A DNA stretch of 61,164 nt from CAYQOX01 sp964419335 (GCA_964419335.1 CAYQOX010000031.1:1-61164), one strand, 5' to 3'. Counted from the first letter of the stretch, positions 7,585-17,303 are shown. Numbers and translations are program-made. The notes: generated by a model from the letters alone, not told the origin.

Positions 7585-9162
7585 ATGTGGGAACGAGCCA
7601 AAGGGTATGAAAGCACATTCCGCTTTTCCACACTGTTCACGGCTCACGATGTGCGCGAAGAATTACCCACCGAAAAAAAGGTTCTTTCTGCGATTCATTG
7701 GTGTAAATGTCACGGGATCACGCGGGTTTTTCTGGAAGTGTTTCGGGATGGATATACCGCCGAAAAAGATCAACTCACCCGCGGGCGTGACCTTTTTCAG
7801 CGGGCAGGGATCCAGGTATCGGGTTGTGTAACCCCTCGCGGGATGGGCGTGATTTCCAACCAGGAGAGCCATGTCTCCGATTATGAGAAAGAGAAAACCT
7901 TGGAAGAATGTCAGCGGATCTTTGAATATGCGGCAACGCTGTTCGATGAAATAATGATTGATGCCTTTCTCTTTACGGATGATACCAGTGCGAGTTCGGA
8001 GAAAGCCAAGGGAGAACAAAGTTGGGCGGAATACCGATGTGATTTGATGCTGCGGGTATGCCGAGAGGCGATCTTGGGACCAGCCCGGGATGTGAACTCG
8101 CAGGTTGAAATGATGATTACGTATCCACCGTGGTACGATCGATGTCATGAGCGGGGTTATAACGTAGAAACGCAGACGGATCTCTTCGATCAAATTTGGG
8201 GCGGGACGGGATCGTGGAGTCCAGACGGGGAAGGCAGGAATGGCAAAATATCCCCCTCATATCATGTTTATTACAACATGCGTTGGCTGGGGGATATCGG
8301 GAAAGATAAGGCGGGAGGAGGATGGTTTTCTTCTGAAGGGAAAAGCCCAACAAGGTATGTAGAGCACTCGCGGCAAACGATTTTGGGAGGAGCGCGGGAA
8401 GCGCTGCTGTTTCATTACGGAGAACTGGTGCGAGGCGCAGGGAAAGAAGATCTTGCGTTGCTGATGGAAGAGATGGAAGCCCAGTTTATGCTGGCGGAAG
8501 CCGTTGCTGAGGCGAATCCGGTTGGGATACTCGCACCAAAAATACCTAATAGCGAGCCGGGGGAGGAAGCGTATATTTATGATTACTTGGGTATGTTGGG
8601 GTTGCCGCTGGTGCCTTTAAGCCGGATCGATACCAATTATCCAGCCGCCCTTTTTACGACGCAAAGCATTCAGAGCGATTTACTTTATAATCAGTTAAAA
8701 GAGTTTTTGGATGAACAAAAACCCGTCGCGATAACCCACCATTTAAAACACTATTTAGAGCAAAAACCGGGAACGCTTTCGTCTATGGTGCTGGTGCTGG
8801 AAGTCCCGGGGGATTTGCGGGAGTTCTATCAGTTTGATGCAAGCAGGCTGCGACATTTACGGAAGACCTTACTGCAGCCCTGGGGGATGGAGATTGAAGG
8901 ACCAACACGGGTGGGGTTGTATTGCTTTGATAATGGGATTGTGGCCGTGGAAAATTTTCGCGATGAGGAAGTGGAATTTACGCTGCGCTTTGAAGCGGGA
9001 TTGGAAGAATTAGAAAAGCAATACGCGCGCAATACGTTTTTTGCCTTTCCGAAGGAAAGCCATGCCAAAGCGGAAGTCTCCAGCCAAGGGGTTGAGTTTA
9101 CATTGCAAGCGCGGGCGCTGGCGGTGATAAAACTTTCCAAAAAACGCTTCCGAGAAGATTAA
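7585..9162 (+). CDS. putative TIM-barrel glycoside hydrolase-like protein
   Basis: A 525-residue protein without a signal peptide or membrane helix. The N-terminal two-thirds has alternating strands and helices with acidic and aromatic clusters (IMIDAFLFTDDTSA, MMITYPPWYDRCHERGYNVETQTDLFDQIWGGTGSWSPDG) like those of TIM-barrel glycoside hydrolases. A beta-rich C-terminus (about 430-520) could be an accessory sandwich domain. I do not recognise a specific family and catalytic residues are only guesses (acidic residues after predicted strands 4 and 6). The ATG at 7585 has GGAGAAAAGG just upstream. Its last codons overlap the convergent helicase gene by 4 bases. Function is inferred, not shown. 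Confidence 0.55.
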   Translation: MWERAKGYESTFRFSTLFTAHDVREELPTEKKVLSAIHWCKCHGITRVFLEVFRDGYTAEKDQLTRGRDLFQRAGIQVSGCVTPRGMGVISNQESHVSDYEKEKTLEECQRIFEYAATLFDEIMIDAFLFTDDTSASSEKAKGEQSWAEYRCDLMLRVCREAILGPARDVNSQVEMMITYPPWYDRCHERGYNVETQTDLFDQIWGGTGSWSPDGEGRNGKISPSYHVYYNMRWLGDIGKDKAGGGWFSSEGKSPTRYVEHSRQTILGGAREALLFHYGELVRGAGKEDLALLMEEMEAQFMLAEAVAEANPVGILAPKIPNSEPGEEAYIYDYLGMLGLPLVPLSRIDTNYPAALFTTQSIQSDLLYNQLKEFLDEQKPVAITHHLKHYLEQKPGTLSSMVLVLEVPGDLREFYQFDASRLRHLRKTLLQPWGMEIEGPTRVGLYCFDNGIVAVENFRDEEVEFTLRFEAGLEELEKQYARNTFFAFPKESHAKAEVSSQGVEFTLQARALAVIKLSKKRFRED

Positions 9163-11450
9163 AGCAAATAGCGCAATAAAATCGAGGCGCTCTCTTTGCC
9201 GCGATTGCCGATATCCAGGGGCGGACCGACGCATGAAGGGCAGCCATGGCGGCAGTGACACTGTTGGATGAGTTCCTGAGCGGCTTGGAAGATGGTTGCG
9301 TCAATGTCGTAGATGCGGCGGGCGATGCCGATGCCGCCGGGGTACATGTCGTACAAGTAGATGGTGGGGAGTCCTGAAAAGGGTGCGCGGACCATGGGGG
9401 CGGAGCTCACATCTTTGGGATCGCACAAGACGAAAACCGGCACCACGTTTCCTAGGGCTGTGGCTAAGGCACGCAGACCGCCGCTGGTGTCCAAGGGTTG
9501 ATCTGCGAGTTTACGGAGCAGTTCTTCGGAAACTTCCAACCAGTAGGATTCAGTTTGCTTGTCGAGTTGGGGTAGATGAATATTGCCGAAACCGACGTTC
9601 TCATGGGTTTCGAAGCGAATTTTTTTGTATTTGGGTACGATGGTGCTGACGGCGATTTCTCCGAAGTGGCGATAGGCGCAAGCGACGTGGTTGGTGTTGC
9701 GGGAGTCAATGCGATCGCTAAGATCGGTGGAGATCACTTTGATATCGCTTTCTTCGACGGAATCGGTGTAGTAATCGACCTCGACTTCGCGAGCATAGGC
9801 GGTACGTCCATCCCAATCGAGTTTGTCGATCACGAATTGTTGGCTCTGATGGAGGTAGATGGCCTGCTCGTGGATAAGCATGGGTGCGCTGTGGAGATCG
9901 ACTTCGCCGATGACCTGGTTTTTGTCCGAGGTGTTGAGAATAACGAAATTTTCGGAACTGGCAGAACGGAGGGAAATCTCCTCGGCAGGATAAGCGGCGC
10001 TGCTCCAGAACCATTTATCGCCGCTGTGGCGGAGGACGCGTTCTTCTTCCAGATATTGCAAAACCCCTTCGATATCATCTTGGCCGAAGTTCTCATCCTG
10101 GGTGAAGGGCAGTTCGAAAGTGCCGCATTTAAGATGACTAACCATGATGGCGAGATTATCGGGGTTAATGAGGCCGCTTTCGGGAGTGGTACCGAAGAAA
10201 TAGCGGGGATGCTGGATGATGAATTGATCTAAGGGGGAAGAACTAGCGACCAGGACAACCACCGAGGTATCTTGGGTACGTCCCGCGCGCCCGCCTTGCT
10301 GCCAGGTGGAAGCGATGGTGCCGGGATAGCCGGCTAAAACAGCGGCCTTTAGCTGGCCGATATCGATCCCCAGTTCGAGGGCGTTGGTGCTGACGACGCC
10401 GAGATAGCGTCCAGAGCGGGTGCCTTCTTCGATATCGCGGCGTTCGTTGGGTAAATACCCGCCGCGGTAGCCGCGGATCAAGTTAGGATTCTTTTTGCTG
10501 CGTTCCATAGCGCGTTTTAAATAAGTGGAAAGAATTTCAACGCGCAGGCGGCTGCGTCCAAAGACGATGGTTTGGATGCCCTTGAGGAGGAAAGAGGTGG
10601 CGATACGGCTGGCTTCATTGATAACCGATTTACGAATGCCTAGCTCTTGATTGACGAGCGGTGGATTGTAGAAGAGAAAGTGTTTCTCCCCGCGGGGGGC
10701 CCCGTTGTTGTCGATGAGAGTGAAGGAACGGGAGAAGAGTTTATCCGCCAATTCTTTGGGATTGGCGATGGTGGCAGAGCAGCAAATAAAGCGGGGCATC
10801 GAACCGTAAAACCTGCAAATGCGATTCAAGCGGCGCATAAGATTGGCCAAGTGGCTGCCAAAGACACCGCGGTAGTGGTGCACTTCGTCGACCACGATGT
10901 ATTCCAAATTCTCGAAGAGACGAATCCAGAGGGTGTGATGGGGGAGAATGCCGGTATGGAGCATGTCGGGATTGGTGACCACGATATGCCCGGAATTGCG
11001 GATGGCACGGCGTGCACTTTGGGGAGTGTCACCGTCGAAGGTATGGATTTTTATACCCCTGCCGACGGCGGATGCAAGGTCGCGGGCTTCTAAGAGTTGA
11101 TCTTGGGAAAGCGCCTTGGTAGGGAATAAATACAAAGCGCGGGCTTCGGGATTCACCTTGGTGAGATGGTGCAATACTGGTAGGTTGTAGCACATGGTTT
11201 TGCCGGAAGCGGTGGGGGTAACCACGATGATGTTCTCGCCGTTCATGGCGCGCGTTACCGCTTGGGCTTGGTGGGAATATAATTGATGGATGCTACGCTG
11301 GTGCAAGACCTCGCGCAGTTCGGGAGAAAAGCCCGGCGGCCATTCCGAATAAGTCGGGGGCTGGGCGGGTAAGGTATACCAAAAAGTGATATTGTTCCGG
11401 AAACTCGGATCAGAGCGGAATCGTTCTAAAATATATTCGACGTCAGCCAT
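9159..11450 (-). CDS. DEAD/DEAH-box helicase with C-terminal DUF1998 (MrfA/YprA/Hrq1-like)
   Basis: A 763-residue superfamily 2 helicase. The order is: Q-like motif (LYSHQ) near 58, Walker A TPTASGKT at 78-85, DEVH in VVDEVHHYRG, motif III SAT, motif V/VI region ALELGIDIG and QQGGRAGR, then a C-terminal domain with the cysteine cluster CHCRHGCPSC. This arrangement matches the YprA/MrfA-Hrq1 group; B. subtilis MrfA (YprA) acts in repair of mitomycin lesions with the exonuclease MrfB, and the four cysteines bind zinc. No MrfB-like gene is visible here. Both helicase lobes and the zinc cluster look intact. It lies divergent from the dehydrogenase gene at 11619. Confidence 0.88.
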   Translation of the reverse strand: MADVEYILERFRSDPSFRNNITFWYTLPAQPPTYSEWPPGFSPELREVLHQRSIHQLYSHQAQAVTRAMNGENIIVVTPTASGKTMCYNLPVLHHLTKVNPEARALYLFPTKALSQDQLLEARDLASAVGRGIKIHTFDGDTPQSARRAIRNSGHIVVTNPDMLHTGILPHHTLWIRLFENLEYIVVDEVHHYRGVFGSHLANLMRRLNRICRFYGSMPRFICCSATIANPKELADKLFSRSFTLIDNNGAPRGEKHFLFYNPPLVNQELGIRKSVINEASRIATSFLLKGIQTIVFGRSRLRVEILSTYLKRAMERSKKNPNLIRGYRGGYLPNERRDIEEGTRSGRYLGVVSTNALELGIDIGQLKAAVLAGYPGTIASTWQQGGRAGRTQDTSVVVLVASSSPLDQFIIQHPRYFFGTTPESGLINPDNLAIMVSHLKCGTFELPFTQDENFGQDDIEGVLQYLEEERVLRHSGDKWFWSSAAYPAEEISLRSASSENFVILNTSDKNQVIGEVDLHSAPMLIHEQAIYLHQSQQFVIDKLDWDGRTAYAREVEVDYYTDSVEESDIKVISTDLSDRIDSRNTNHVACAYRHFGEIAVSTIVPKYKKIRFETHENVGFGNIHLPQLDKQTESYWLEVSEELLRKLADQPLDTSGGLRALATALGNVVPVFVLCDPKDVSSAPMVRAPFSGLPTIYLYDMYPGGIGIARRIYDIDATIFQAAQELIQQCHCRHGCPSCVGPPLDIGNRGKESASILLRYLL

Positions 11451-11618
11451 CTCAACCCATCAATCATGAAGTAGAGCGTTGAACAAATGTATAAAAATAC
11501 TAAGCGGAGTTGCAGTGGTTGTCAAGCACGGGTTTGGATTTCTGTTAATTGTAATAAAGTAATAAGTAAGAATCGCATACCCTCCAAATCCAATTCCCAA
11601 TAAAGAGAAAGGAGTATT

Positions 11619-12512
11619 ATGACAAACGGAATCATTAAAAAAGTAGGTTTTGTAGGTACGGGAACGATGGGTGCGCCCATGACCCGAAACCTAATGAAAG
11701 CGGGTTTCGAAGCCTATGTGTATAACCGGACTCAAGAAAAAGCCCAGCCGCTGGTAGAGGAAGGGGCGACCTTGTGTGCGACCCCGGCGGAAGTGGGAAA
11801 GCAAGCCGAATGTGTGATGCTATGCGTGTCGGATGCCCCGGATGTGGAAGAAGTGGTGATGGGAGAGAATGGAATCGCTTCAGACATGCCTGAAGGGGGG
11901 ATCATTATTGATCATAGCACCAGCGCGTTTAAATTGGCGGAAGAAATGGCCGCGAAGTTGAAAGAACGCGGAATTGGGATACTCGATGCCCCGATCAGCG
12001 GCGGTCCCGAAGGGGCAAAAGCGGGGAGTTTGTCGATCATGGTTGGGGGGGAAGAAGAAGTCTACCAACAGGCGCTTCCTGTGTTGGAAGCGATGGGGAA
12101 AACTATTACCCATATTGGCCCTCCCGGTGCCGGCCAGCTGACCAAAGCAGTGAATCAGATTGTGATCGCGACCTCGCTGGTAGGGATTGCCGAAGGCATC
12201 ATCATGGCGCGGAAGAGTGGGATTAATCCTGAACGGGTGCTGCAGGCGATTTCCGGCGGGGCAGCGCGTTCCTTTATGATGGACAAACGCGGTCCCCTGA
12301 TGGTAAATGAGGATTTTGAGAAGGCCTTCTTTGCTTTGGGGTATCATGCGAAGGATTTGCGAATGGCGATGCAGATTGCACAAAATGTCGGAGCGAAGAT
12401 CCCGCTTTCAGAGATGGCGAATCAGCATTTCCAAGATTTGGATCAGGAAAGCAAAGGAAAGTTGGATCACTCGGCCGTCTATTTATGGACGAAGAAAGAG
12501 AATCAGTTGTAG
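11619..12512 (+). CDS. NAD(P)-dependent beta-hydroxyacid dehydrogenase (3-hydroxyisobutyrate dehydrogenase/GarR-like)
   Basis: A 297-residue 3-hydroxyacid dehydrogenase. The Rossmann fingerprint VGFVGTGTMGAPM is at 9-21; the substrate-binding block DAPISGGPEGAKAGSLSIMVGG is near 124-145; the catalytic lysine is in GAGQLTKAVNQ near 176. The C-terminal all-helical domain has usual length. Members reduce tartronate semialdehyde or oxidise 3-hydroxyisobutyrate and related short acids; the exact substrate is not decidable here. An AGAAAGGAG SD precedes the ATG. It appears monocistronic and ends at a terminator. Confidence 0.92.
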   Translation: MTNGIIKKVGFVGTGTMGAPMTRNLMKAGFEAYVYNRTQEKAQPLVEEGATLCATPAEVGKQAECVMLCVSDAPDVEEVVMGENGIASDMPEGGIIIDHSTSAFKLAEEMAAKLKERGIGILDAPISGGPEGAKAGSLSIMVGGEEEVYQQALPVLEAMGKTITHIGPPGAGQLTKAVNQIVIATSLVGIAEGIIMARKSGINPERVLQAISGGAARSFMMDKRGPLMVNEDFEKAFFALGYHAKDLRMAMQIAQNVGAKIPLSEMANQHFQDLDQESKGKLDHSAVYLWTKKENQL

Positions 12513-12536
12513 GTTTTTTAGGCATAGGAATGAGCG

Positions 12537-12568
12537 AAGGCCATCGGAGAAAGATGGTCTTCTTTTTT
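12537..12568 (+). terminator. rho-independent terminator after the dehydrogenase gene
   Basis: AAGGCCATC (12537-12545) pairs with GATGGTCTT (12553-12561), including one G-U pair, with a 7-base loop and a T-run at 12563-12568. It lies just before the 3' end of the convergent helicase gene. Confidence 0.85.
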
Positions 12569-12598
12569 GAGATTGAGGAAGCAAATTAATGGGAAGGG

Positions 12599-15142
12599 CT
12601 ATTCTCTCAATCCAGGATAACGTTTCACCTCTGCGTTCAACACCATGCCAAGTCCCTCGGCGACGAGGATCAAGGGGGGCTGATCCCCACCAGTGACCAT
12701 GGCCGCTTTTTTGTTAATCTCATCACGTCGACGATAGAGTTTGTCGCGGCTGCCGGTATGATTCGGCCAGAGTTCATCGATGAGGAATTCGTAGTCAAGG
12801 CATTGTTTTGGCTTTGCCATCAACCGGCGCATGAGTTCGGTTTGCAAGCGGGATAATTTAATTTCCTGCTCGTTGAGATAGATTAAATTTGGAGTTCCTT
12901 CATAGCACGTAATCATGAAAGAAGAATACTTTTGGGGATCGCTGGATTCTGCTTGTTCGTGGATGAATTGTTTGGCGATCTCTTCGGGAAGCCAATTTTG
13001 GAGAAAAGAGAGATCTTCCGGTTTGATTTTCCTTGGGGAGGAAAATCCCGCCTTTAGTAAATAAAGGACTTGGCTGCGATGGAGGAATCCTTTTTGTAAT
13101 AAGGGTGCCCAATCGATCCCCTCGCTGGGCAAACCGTATTTGACACGAAGTATCAAGCGATTGAGAGAACTCAGCACCTCGGGAGGGAAAGCAAAGGCAG
13201 CGGCTAAGTCATGCAAACAGCCGATAAGCCAGGAGGCTTCTTCGGCCAGACGTGAGATGGCTCCGCTTAACTGCTGGTAGTGTTCTTCCAGGTGGTTAAG
13301 GCTTTTTCCCTGAATCCATTCGTATAGTAACAAGGTTTTTTTCATCGCGCCATGATGTTCGCGGCGCATTTTCTGGGGGGTGTTGATGAAGTGCATGAAG
13401 GAGGAATCGTTTCTAAGAGCAGCTTCTTTAACGGCGGTATGGAGAAGCCGTGTCCAATGGTGGCTGTTGAGAGAAGCCCAAGAAACGGGAGAATAAACCT
13501 CCAGCATTTCATCGACGAGGTTGATTTTCCCGAGGATTTCCAACGCATGAGGGAGTTCGCCAGCGATTTCTTGAAGGAAATCTTTAAGGTATTGAGTTGA
13601 GCGAAGAGATAAGCCTTGGCAAATCACGACTAAGCCTATGGGCGTGGGGTATAGGCGATCCTGTTCTTTCGTGATAAATCCTTCCCGGATTAAATGAGTC
13701 AGGGCCGAGTCGAGTTTCTCTTCCAGGGAATCAAAGCATTGATGGACGCCGCTGAGGGTGTGGTTTAACAGGGAGAGAATGCGTTCGCGGGTGCTGTATC
13801 CCTTGGCAGGAAAGGTTTTTAGAACCGTTTGGTTCAAGCCCACACGATAAAGGACCGGTGTAGGGGATTCACCTTTTCCCCGAGCGTAGAGATTTAATAA
13901 GCCTTCGACATCTCCGGCGGAGCAGGTCACGACCATTCCACGGCCGAAATCGCTTAATCCTAAGCGTCCCGCGCGTCCGACCATGTTGAACATTTGTTCT
14001 CGGGTGAGAGGGACGGGGGTTGAGGAGACGCCCGGAGTGATGGAAGAGCCAAAGGTGTTTTTCAGGGTCAGCACATTGTTTACGGGAAAATTGATCCCTT
14101 CGGCCAAGGTGGTGGTGGCGCAGATAATCTGGAGTTGACCTGCTTGGGCGTGTCGTTCGACCAGCCGGCGTTCTTCGTGGGTGAGATCGCTGGTATGCAC
14201 CGCGATGCCACGGGGGAGAATTTTTTGGAGGAAGCGGCGCATGCGGGTCTCTTCCATCTGGGAGAAAGACTCATCGAGCGAATCATGCAGGGGTTCCATC
14301 TCACGGGCTAATTTGCGGGCTGCGGTATAACATAAATCGCGGCTTGGCCAAAAGAGGAGGGTGATTTCTCCGCGTTTGGAGAAATAGCGAGCCGCTTCGA
14401 TCATAGCCAGGCCTTCATCGTGCGATTCTTCCAGGGGGAGCGATTCGCGCCCTTCTTGTTGGGAATTGAACTCGCGATAGGTGAATCGGCCACAGCAGAG
14501 CACTCCTTGGCGCAGTTCGACAGGCCGTTGGGTTTCCCGGATCCATTGTGCATGAAGCCAGGCAGCCAAGGACTCATCCTCGAGGAGAGAAGAAAGTCCA
14601 AGCATTTGTAATGTATCGACTTGGTGAAGTTGGGTCATGAGCAGTTCCAAATCAGGACCGCGTTGGGGATGGTAGAGATAGTGCATTTCATCGACGACGC
14701 AGGCCCCCAATGAGTGAAGGAAGGAGGGGTCGCGGGATAAGAGCGAGCGCATCTTCTCATAAATCACGATGGCTAAGTGAAAGCGGCCTTCCAGTAAGCG
14801 CTGATCCTGGTAGGGGTGGTCACGGGTGGAAAGCAAAATGTCGTACCCCAAGGGAGCGTAACGTTCCCGCCATTGGTGATAGCGCTGGTTGGCGAGGGCT
14901 TTGGTGGGGAGAAGGAGAAGCACATTTTTGCCTTGGAGAACATGATGAAGAAAGAGGGTTTCAGCAAGAAAGGTTTTGCCGGAGGAAGTCGGTGCACTGA
15001 CGATAAGGCTTTGATTCTCAAAGAGTCCGCCTTCGCGAATTACTTTTTCTTGCAAGGGGAGGAGATGAGCCCCGTAGGCCGAGGATAGAGTCTTCACAAT
15101 GGGGGAAGAAAAGCCATAATGACGCAAAAAGTCAATTTCCAT
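12599..15142 (-). CDS. Ski2-like DEAD/DEAH-box helicase with C-terminal OmpR-type winged helix
   Basis: An approximately 847-residue SF2 helicase. Walker A APTSSGKT is at 50-57; DEMH in VVDEMHYL; motif V/VI blocks are TTTLAEGINFPVNN and QMFNMVGRAGRLG. The helical region after lobe 2 resembles the Ski2/Hel308 group. The last ~90 residues (from about LIYLNEQEIKLSRLQTELM, through LDYEFLIDELWP, to LILVAEGLGMVLN) look like an OmpR/PhoB winged-helix DNA-binding domain, an unusual addition. I place the start at the ATG giving MEIDFL; an in-frame ATG seven codons upstream has no SD. The protein is likely cytoplasmic and acts on nucleic acid; substrate unknown. It is not operonic with obvious partners. 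Confidence 0.8.
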   Translation of the reverse strand: MEIDFLRHYGFSSPIVKTLSSAYGAHLLPLQEKVIREGGLFENQSLIVSAPTSSGKTFLAETLFLHHVLQGKNVLLLLPTKALANQRYHQWRERYAPLGYDILLSTRDHPYQDQRLLEGRFHLAIVIYEKMRSLLSRDPSFLHSLGACVVDEMHYLYHPQRGPDLELLMTQLHQVDTLQMLGLSSLLEDESLAAWLHAQWIRETQRPVELRQGVLCCGRFTYREFNSQQEGRESLPLEESHDEGLAMIEAARYFSKRGEITLLFWPSRDLCYTAARKLAREMEPLHDSLDESFSQMEETRMRRFLQKILPRGIAVHTSDLTHEERRLVERHAQAGQLQIICATTTLAEGINFPVNNVLTLKNTFGSSITPGVSSTPVPLTREQMFNMVGRAGRLGLSDFGRGMVVTCSAGDVEGLLNLYARGKGESPTPVLYRVGLNQTVLKTFPAKGYSTRERILSLLNHTLSGVHQCFDSLEEKLDSALTHLIREGFITKEQDRLYPTPIGLVVICQGLSLRSTQYLKDFLQEIAGELPHALEILGKINLVDEMLEVYSPVSWASLNSHHWTRLLHTAVKEAALRNDSSFMHFINTPQKMRREHHGAMKKTLLLYEWIQGKSLNHLEEHYQQLSGAISRLAEEASWLIGCLHDLAAAFAFPPEVLSSLNRLILRVKYGLPSEGIDWAPLLQKGFLHRSQVLYLLKAGFSSPRKIKPEDLSFLQNWLPEEIAKQFIHEQAESSDPQKYSSFMITCYEGTPNLIYLNEQEIKLSRLQTELMRRLMAKPKQCLDYEFLIDELWPNHTGSRDKLYRRRDEINKKAAMVTGGDQPPLILVAEGLGMVLNAEVKRYPGLRE

Positions 15143-15326
15143 GATGCATCCCAGAAAGGTCATTTGATTTTATCATTGCATAATCGAAAAATATTATCAC
15201 GAGGCTGATGGATATTTCAATATAAGAAGCCGTAATGGGAGGGTAAAGTTTGAGGAAAAATTGGGGGTGCTTTAAAAAAAGAGGAAGGAAGAAGGTAAAT
15301 TTCGTTACAATATTTTATAAAAACAC

Positions 15327-15355
15327 AAAAAAAGGGCACCCGTATCCATCGCCCT
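15327..15355 (-). terminator. possible terminator of the DksA-like gene
   Basis: Read on the minus strand, AGGGC (15355-15351) and GCCCT (15337-15333) can pair across a 13-base loop, followed by a long T-run. The stem is short, so confidence is moderate. It lies about 60 bases after the stop of the DksA-like gene. Confidence 0.45.
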
Positions 15356-15411
15356 AGAAATAATGTATACATTTTTATGGATAAAGCAGTAAATAACTGT
15401 TACTTATCGGA

Positions 15412-15846
15412 TCATTGGCCTCCTTCGATTTTCGCCTGGCATTCCAAGGTATAGCGAGCGGTGGGCATGGCGATTAAGCGTTCGTCGGAAATTTCTTCGC
15501 CCGACATTTCGCAGATCCCGTAGGTGCCATTATCCATACGTTCGAGAGCGGCGTTGATCTCCATAAGCCGCTGCTTATCATGTTCGGCAAGCCCAAGAAG
15601 CAACTCACGGTCGGTGTAGTCGTTGCTCTGGTCAACGATATCGCCATGGGCGTTAATTTCGGTGACATTGTGAGATTTTTTGGCTTCAAGGAGAAGTTGT
15701 TCCCGTTCCTCTTCCAAGCGTTTCCTCAATTCGGCGAAGAGTTTTTTCCGGCTTTTTTTTGTGTTTTTCGCCGAAGCACTCGTGGTGGCTTTTTTTGACG
15801 ATGATTTGGCGCTAGAAGATTTCTTGTTTTTGGTATTGGTTGGCAT
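15412..15846 (-). CDS. TraR/DksA family protein with degenerate zinc finger
   Basis: A 144-residue DksA/TraR-type protein. Such proteins enter the RNA polymerase secondary channel and modulate transcription. A Lys/Ser-rich N-terminal tail (about 1-30) precedes a coiled coil (about 33-110). The C-terminal finger reads YGICEMSGEEI and later YTLECQ, so the usual four cysteines are reduced to C-x-x-S and T-x-x-C. Reduced-cysteine DksA paralogues are known that fold without zinc (for example Pseudomonas DksA2). A GAGGAG SD precedes the ATG. Whether this is the main DksA of the cell or an accessory paralogue cannot be told. Confidence 0.82.
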   Translation of the reverse strand: MPTNTKNKKSSSAKSSSKKATTSASAKNTKKSRKKLFAELRKRLEEEREQLLLEAKKSHNVTEINAHGDIVDQSNDYTDRELLLGLAEHDKQRLMEINAALERMDNGTYGICEMSGEEISDERLIAMPTARYTLECQAKIEGGQ

Positions 15847-16292
15847 TAATAACTCCTCTTCTGGACTCGGTGAATTTTCCTATCACCCAGCAAACCTTCC
15901 CAAAACGACTGAAGCGGCGGGAATGAATAACGGTTCGCCCACGGACGGGGAAGAAGGACTTAGAGGAAGGAAGCGAAATCGTTTTGCCGCTCATACTTAA
16001 CGTAACCTGCTTGAGGTTTTCAAACTTTTTTTTCGAAGATCCTCCACAAAATGACGTTTTTTTGAATGAAAACCTTGTTCATGCTCTATAAGAATTGATA
16101 AAGATACTTTCAAGAATGAACTTTGTCAATTCATATGTAGCAAATTTTGTTAAAGAGGAAGGGAGGAACTAAAAAGGCGCACACCGGTTTTGTTTATTCG
16201 GTCCTCTCTTTTGGTTAGAAAATTACCATCGCCCGCGAAGAAAGGAAGAAAAATAACAATATAAGCCGTGTGGATAGGAAGGGGTTCTGGGG
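15847..16292. other. intergenic region upstream of the DksA-like gene
   Basis: About 446 bases, AT-rich toward the middle. It must contain the minus-strand DksA-like promoter and the 3' end region of the desulfhydrase gene. I see no open frame with an SD, no RNA gene and no clear repeat. Confidence 0.4.
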
Positions 16293-17303
16293 CTACTCAT
16301 GCGGCCAATATTCCACCGAGTTCCATTCTTGGGTCATGATGTGGGAAAAAGCCGAGAGACCAAAAATCCCGCCCGTATGGAGAAAAAGAACCTTCGAATC
16401 GGGTAAAATGGTTTCTTGTTGAATTTTTCGAACCATACCGGCAAAGGCTTTGCCGGTATAGACGGGATCTAAAATCAAGCCTTCGGTCTGGGCTACATGC
16501 CGCTGAAGTCGAATTTGCTCCGAGTTGGTTTTGGCGTAGCCACCGGCGATGACGCCATCATCCAGGAGGAGATTTTCATCTTCGAGGGAAAGGTTTAATT
16601 CGAAGCGGGTATTGGCTTCCGTCATATCGTGTATGATTTTTGGTTGAAAGAGTCGCACGGAACCACAAACCAGCACGCCCATAATTTGGGAGTAAAGCTC
16701 ATAGTAAAGGTTACCTAAGAAGAGGCCGGCATAAGTGCCACCGGAGCCAACGGCGCAATAGATATAATCCGGACGCCAATTTTCGCTGGCACATTGTTCT
16801 TTGATCTCTTTGACGGTATCCACATAACCCATTAAGCCGGTACTGTTGGAACCGCCGGTGGGGATAACATAGGGATTAAATCCTTCGGATTGGAGTCTTT
16901 GGGCTGTTTCTTGGAGATAAGAATCGATGCTTTTGGAGTAAATATCCTGGGTAATATATTCCACCCGGGCGCCGGCAAGCAAGTCAAGTTGGAGATTACC
17001 TTCAGCGACTTCCGGTTTTTCTCCTGAGAGAACTAGATAGCAATGGAGGTCAAGTTTGCGGGCGGCAATGGCGGTAGCGCGGGCATGGTTTGAGGTTACT
17101 GCCCCGCAGGTAATAACAGTGTCGCAGCCTTGCTCTTTGGCTTCGGCGAGTAGGTACTCCAGTTTGCGCACTTTATTGCCGGACAAGGCAATCCCCGTTA
17201 AGTCATCGCGTTTCACACGCAATTGAACCCCATATTCTTTACTCAAGCGTGTAAGCGGTTCGATGGGGGTAGGGATGCGAGCGAGATCAATTTTGGAAGG
17301 CAT
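16293..17303 (-). CDS. D-cysteine desulfhydrase/ACC deaminase family PLP enzyme
   Basis: A 336-residue fold-type II PLP enzyme of the 1-aminocyclopropane-1-carboxylate deaminase/D-cysteine desulfhydrase family. The N-terminus has TPIEPLTRLSKEYG and KRDDLTG, with the PLP lysine K44 in SGNKVRKLE. SNHARATAIAARKL follows, then the phosphate-binding Gly-rich region (AVGSGGTYAGL). D-cysteine desulfhydrase produces pyruvate, ammonia and sulfide; ACC deaminase produces 2-oxobutyrate. The overall pattern fits the DcyD side better, but I cannot exclude another amino-acid substrate. It is a single gene with no obvious partner. Confidence 0.85.
   Translation of the reverse strand: MPSKIDLARIPTPIEPLTRLSKEYGVQLRVKRDDLTGIALSGNKVRKLEYLLAEAKEQGCDTVITCGAVTSNHARATAIAARKLDLHCYLVLSGEKPEVAEGNLQLDLLAGARVEYITQDIYSKSIDSYLQETAQRLQSEGFNPYVIPTGGSNSTGLMGYVDTVKEIKEQCASENWRPDYIYCAVGSGGTYAGLFLGNLYYELYSQIMGVLVCGSVRLFQPKIIHDMTEANTRFELNLSLEDENLLLDDGVIAGGYAKTNSEQIRLQRHVAQTEGLILDPVYTGKAFAGMVRKIQQETILPDSKVLFLHTGGIFGLSAFSHIMTQEWNSVEYWPHE

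Noticed and set aside
9576..10232. 218-codon plus-strand frame inside the MrfA-like helicase gene
   Set aside because: It is antisense to a clearly coding frame with all helicase motifs, has no SD or recognisable domain, and reflects codon bias of the opposite strand.
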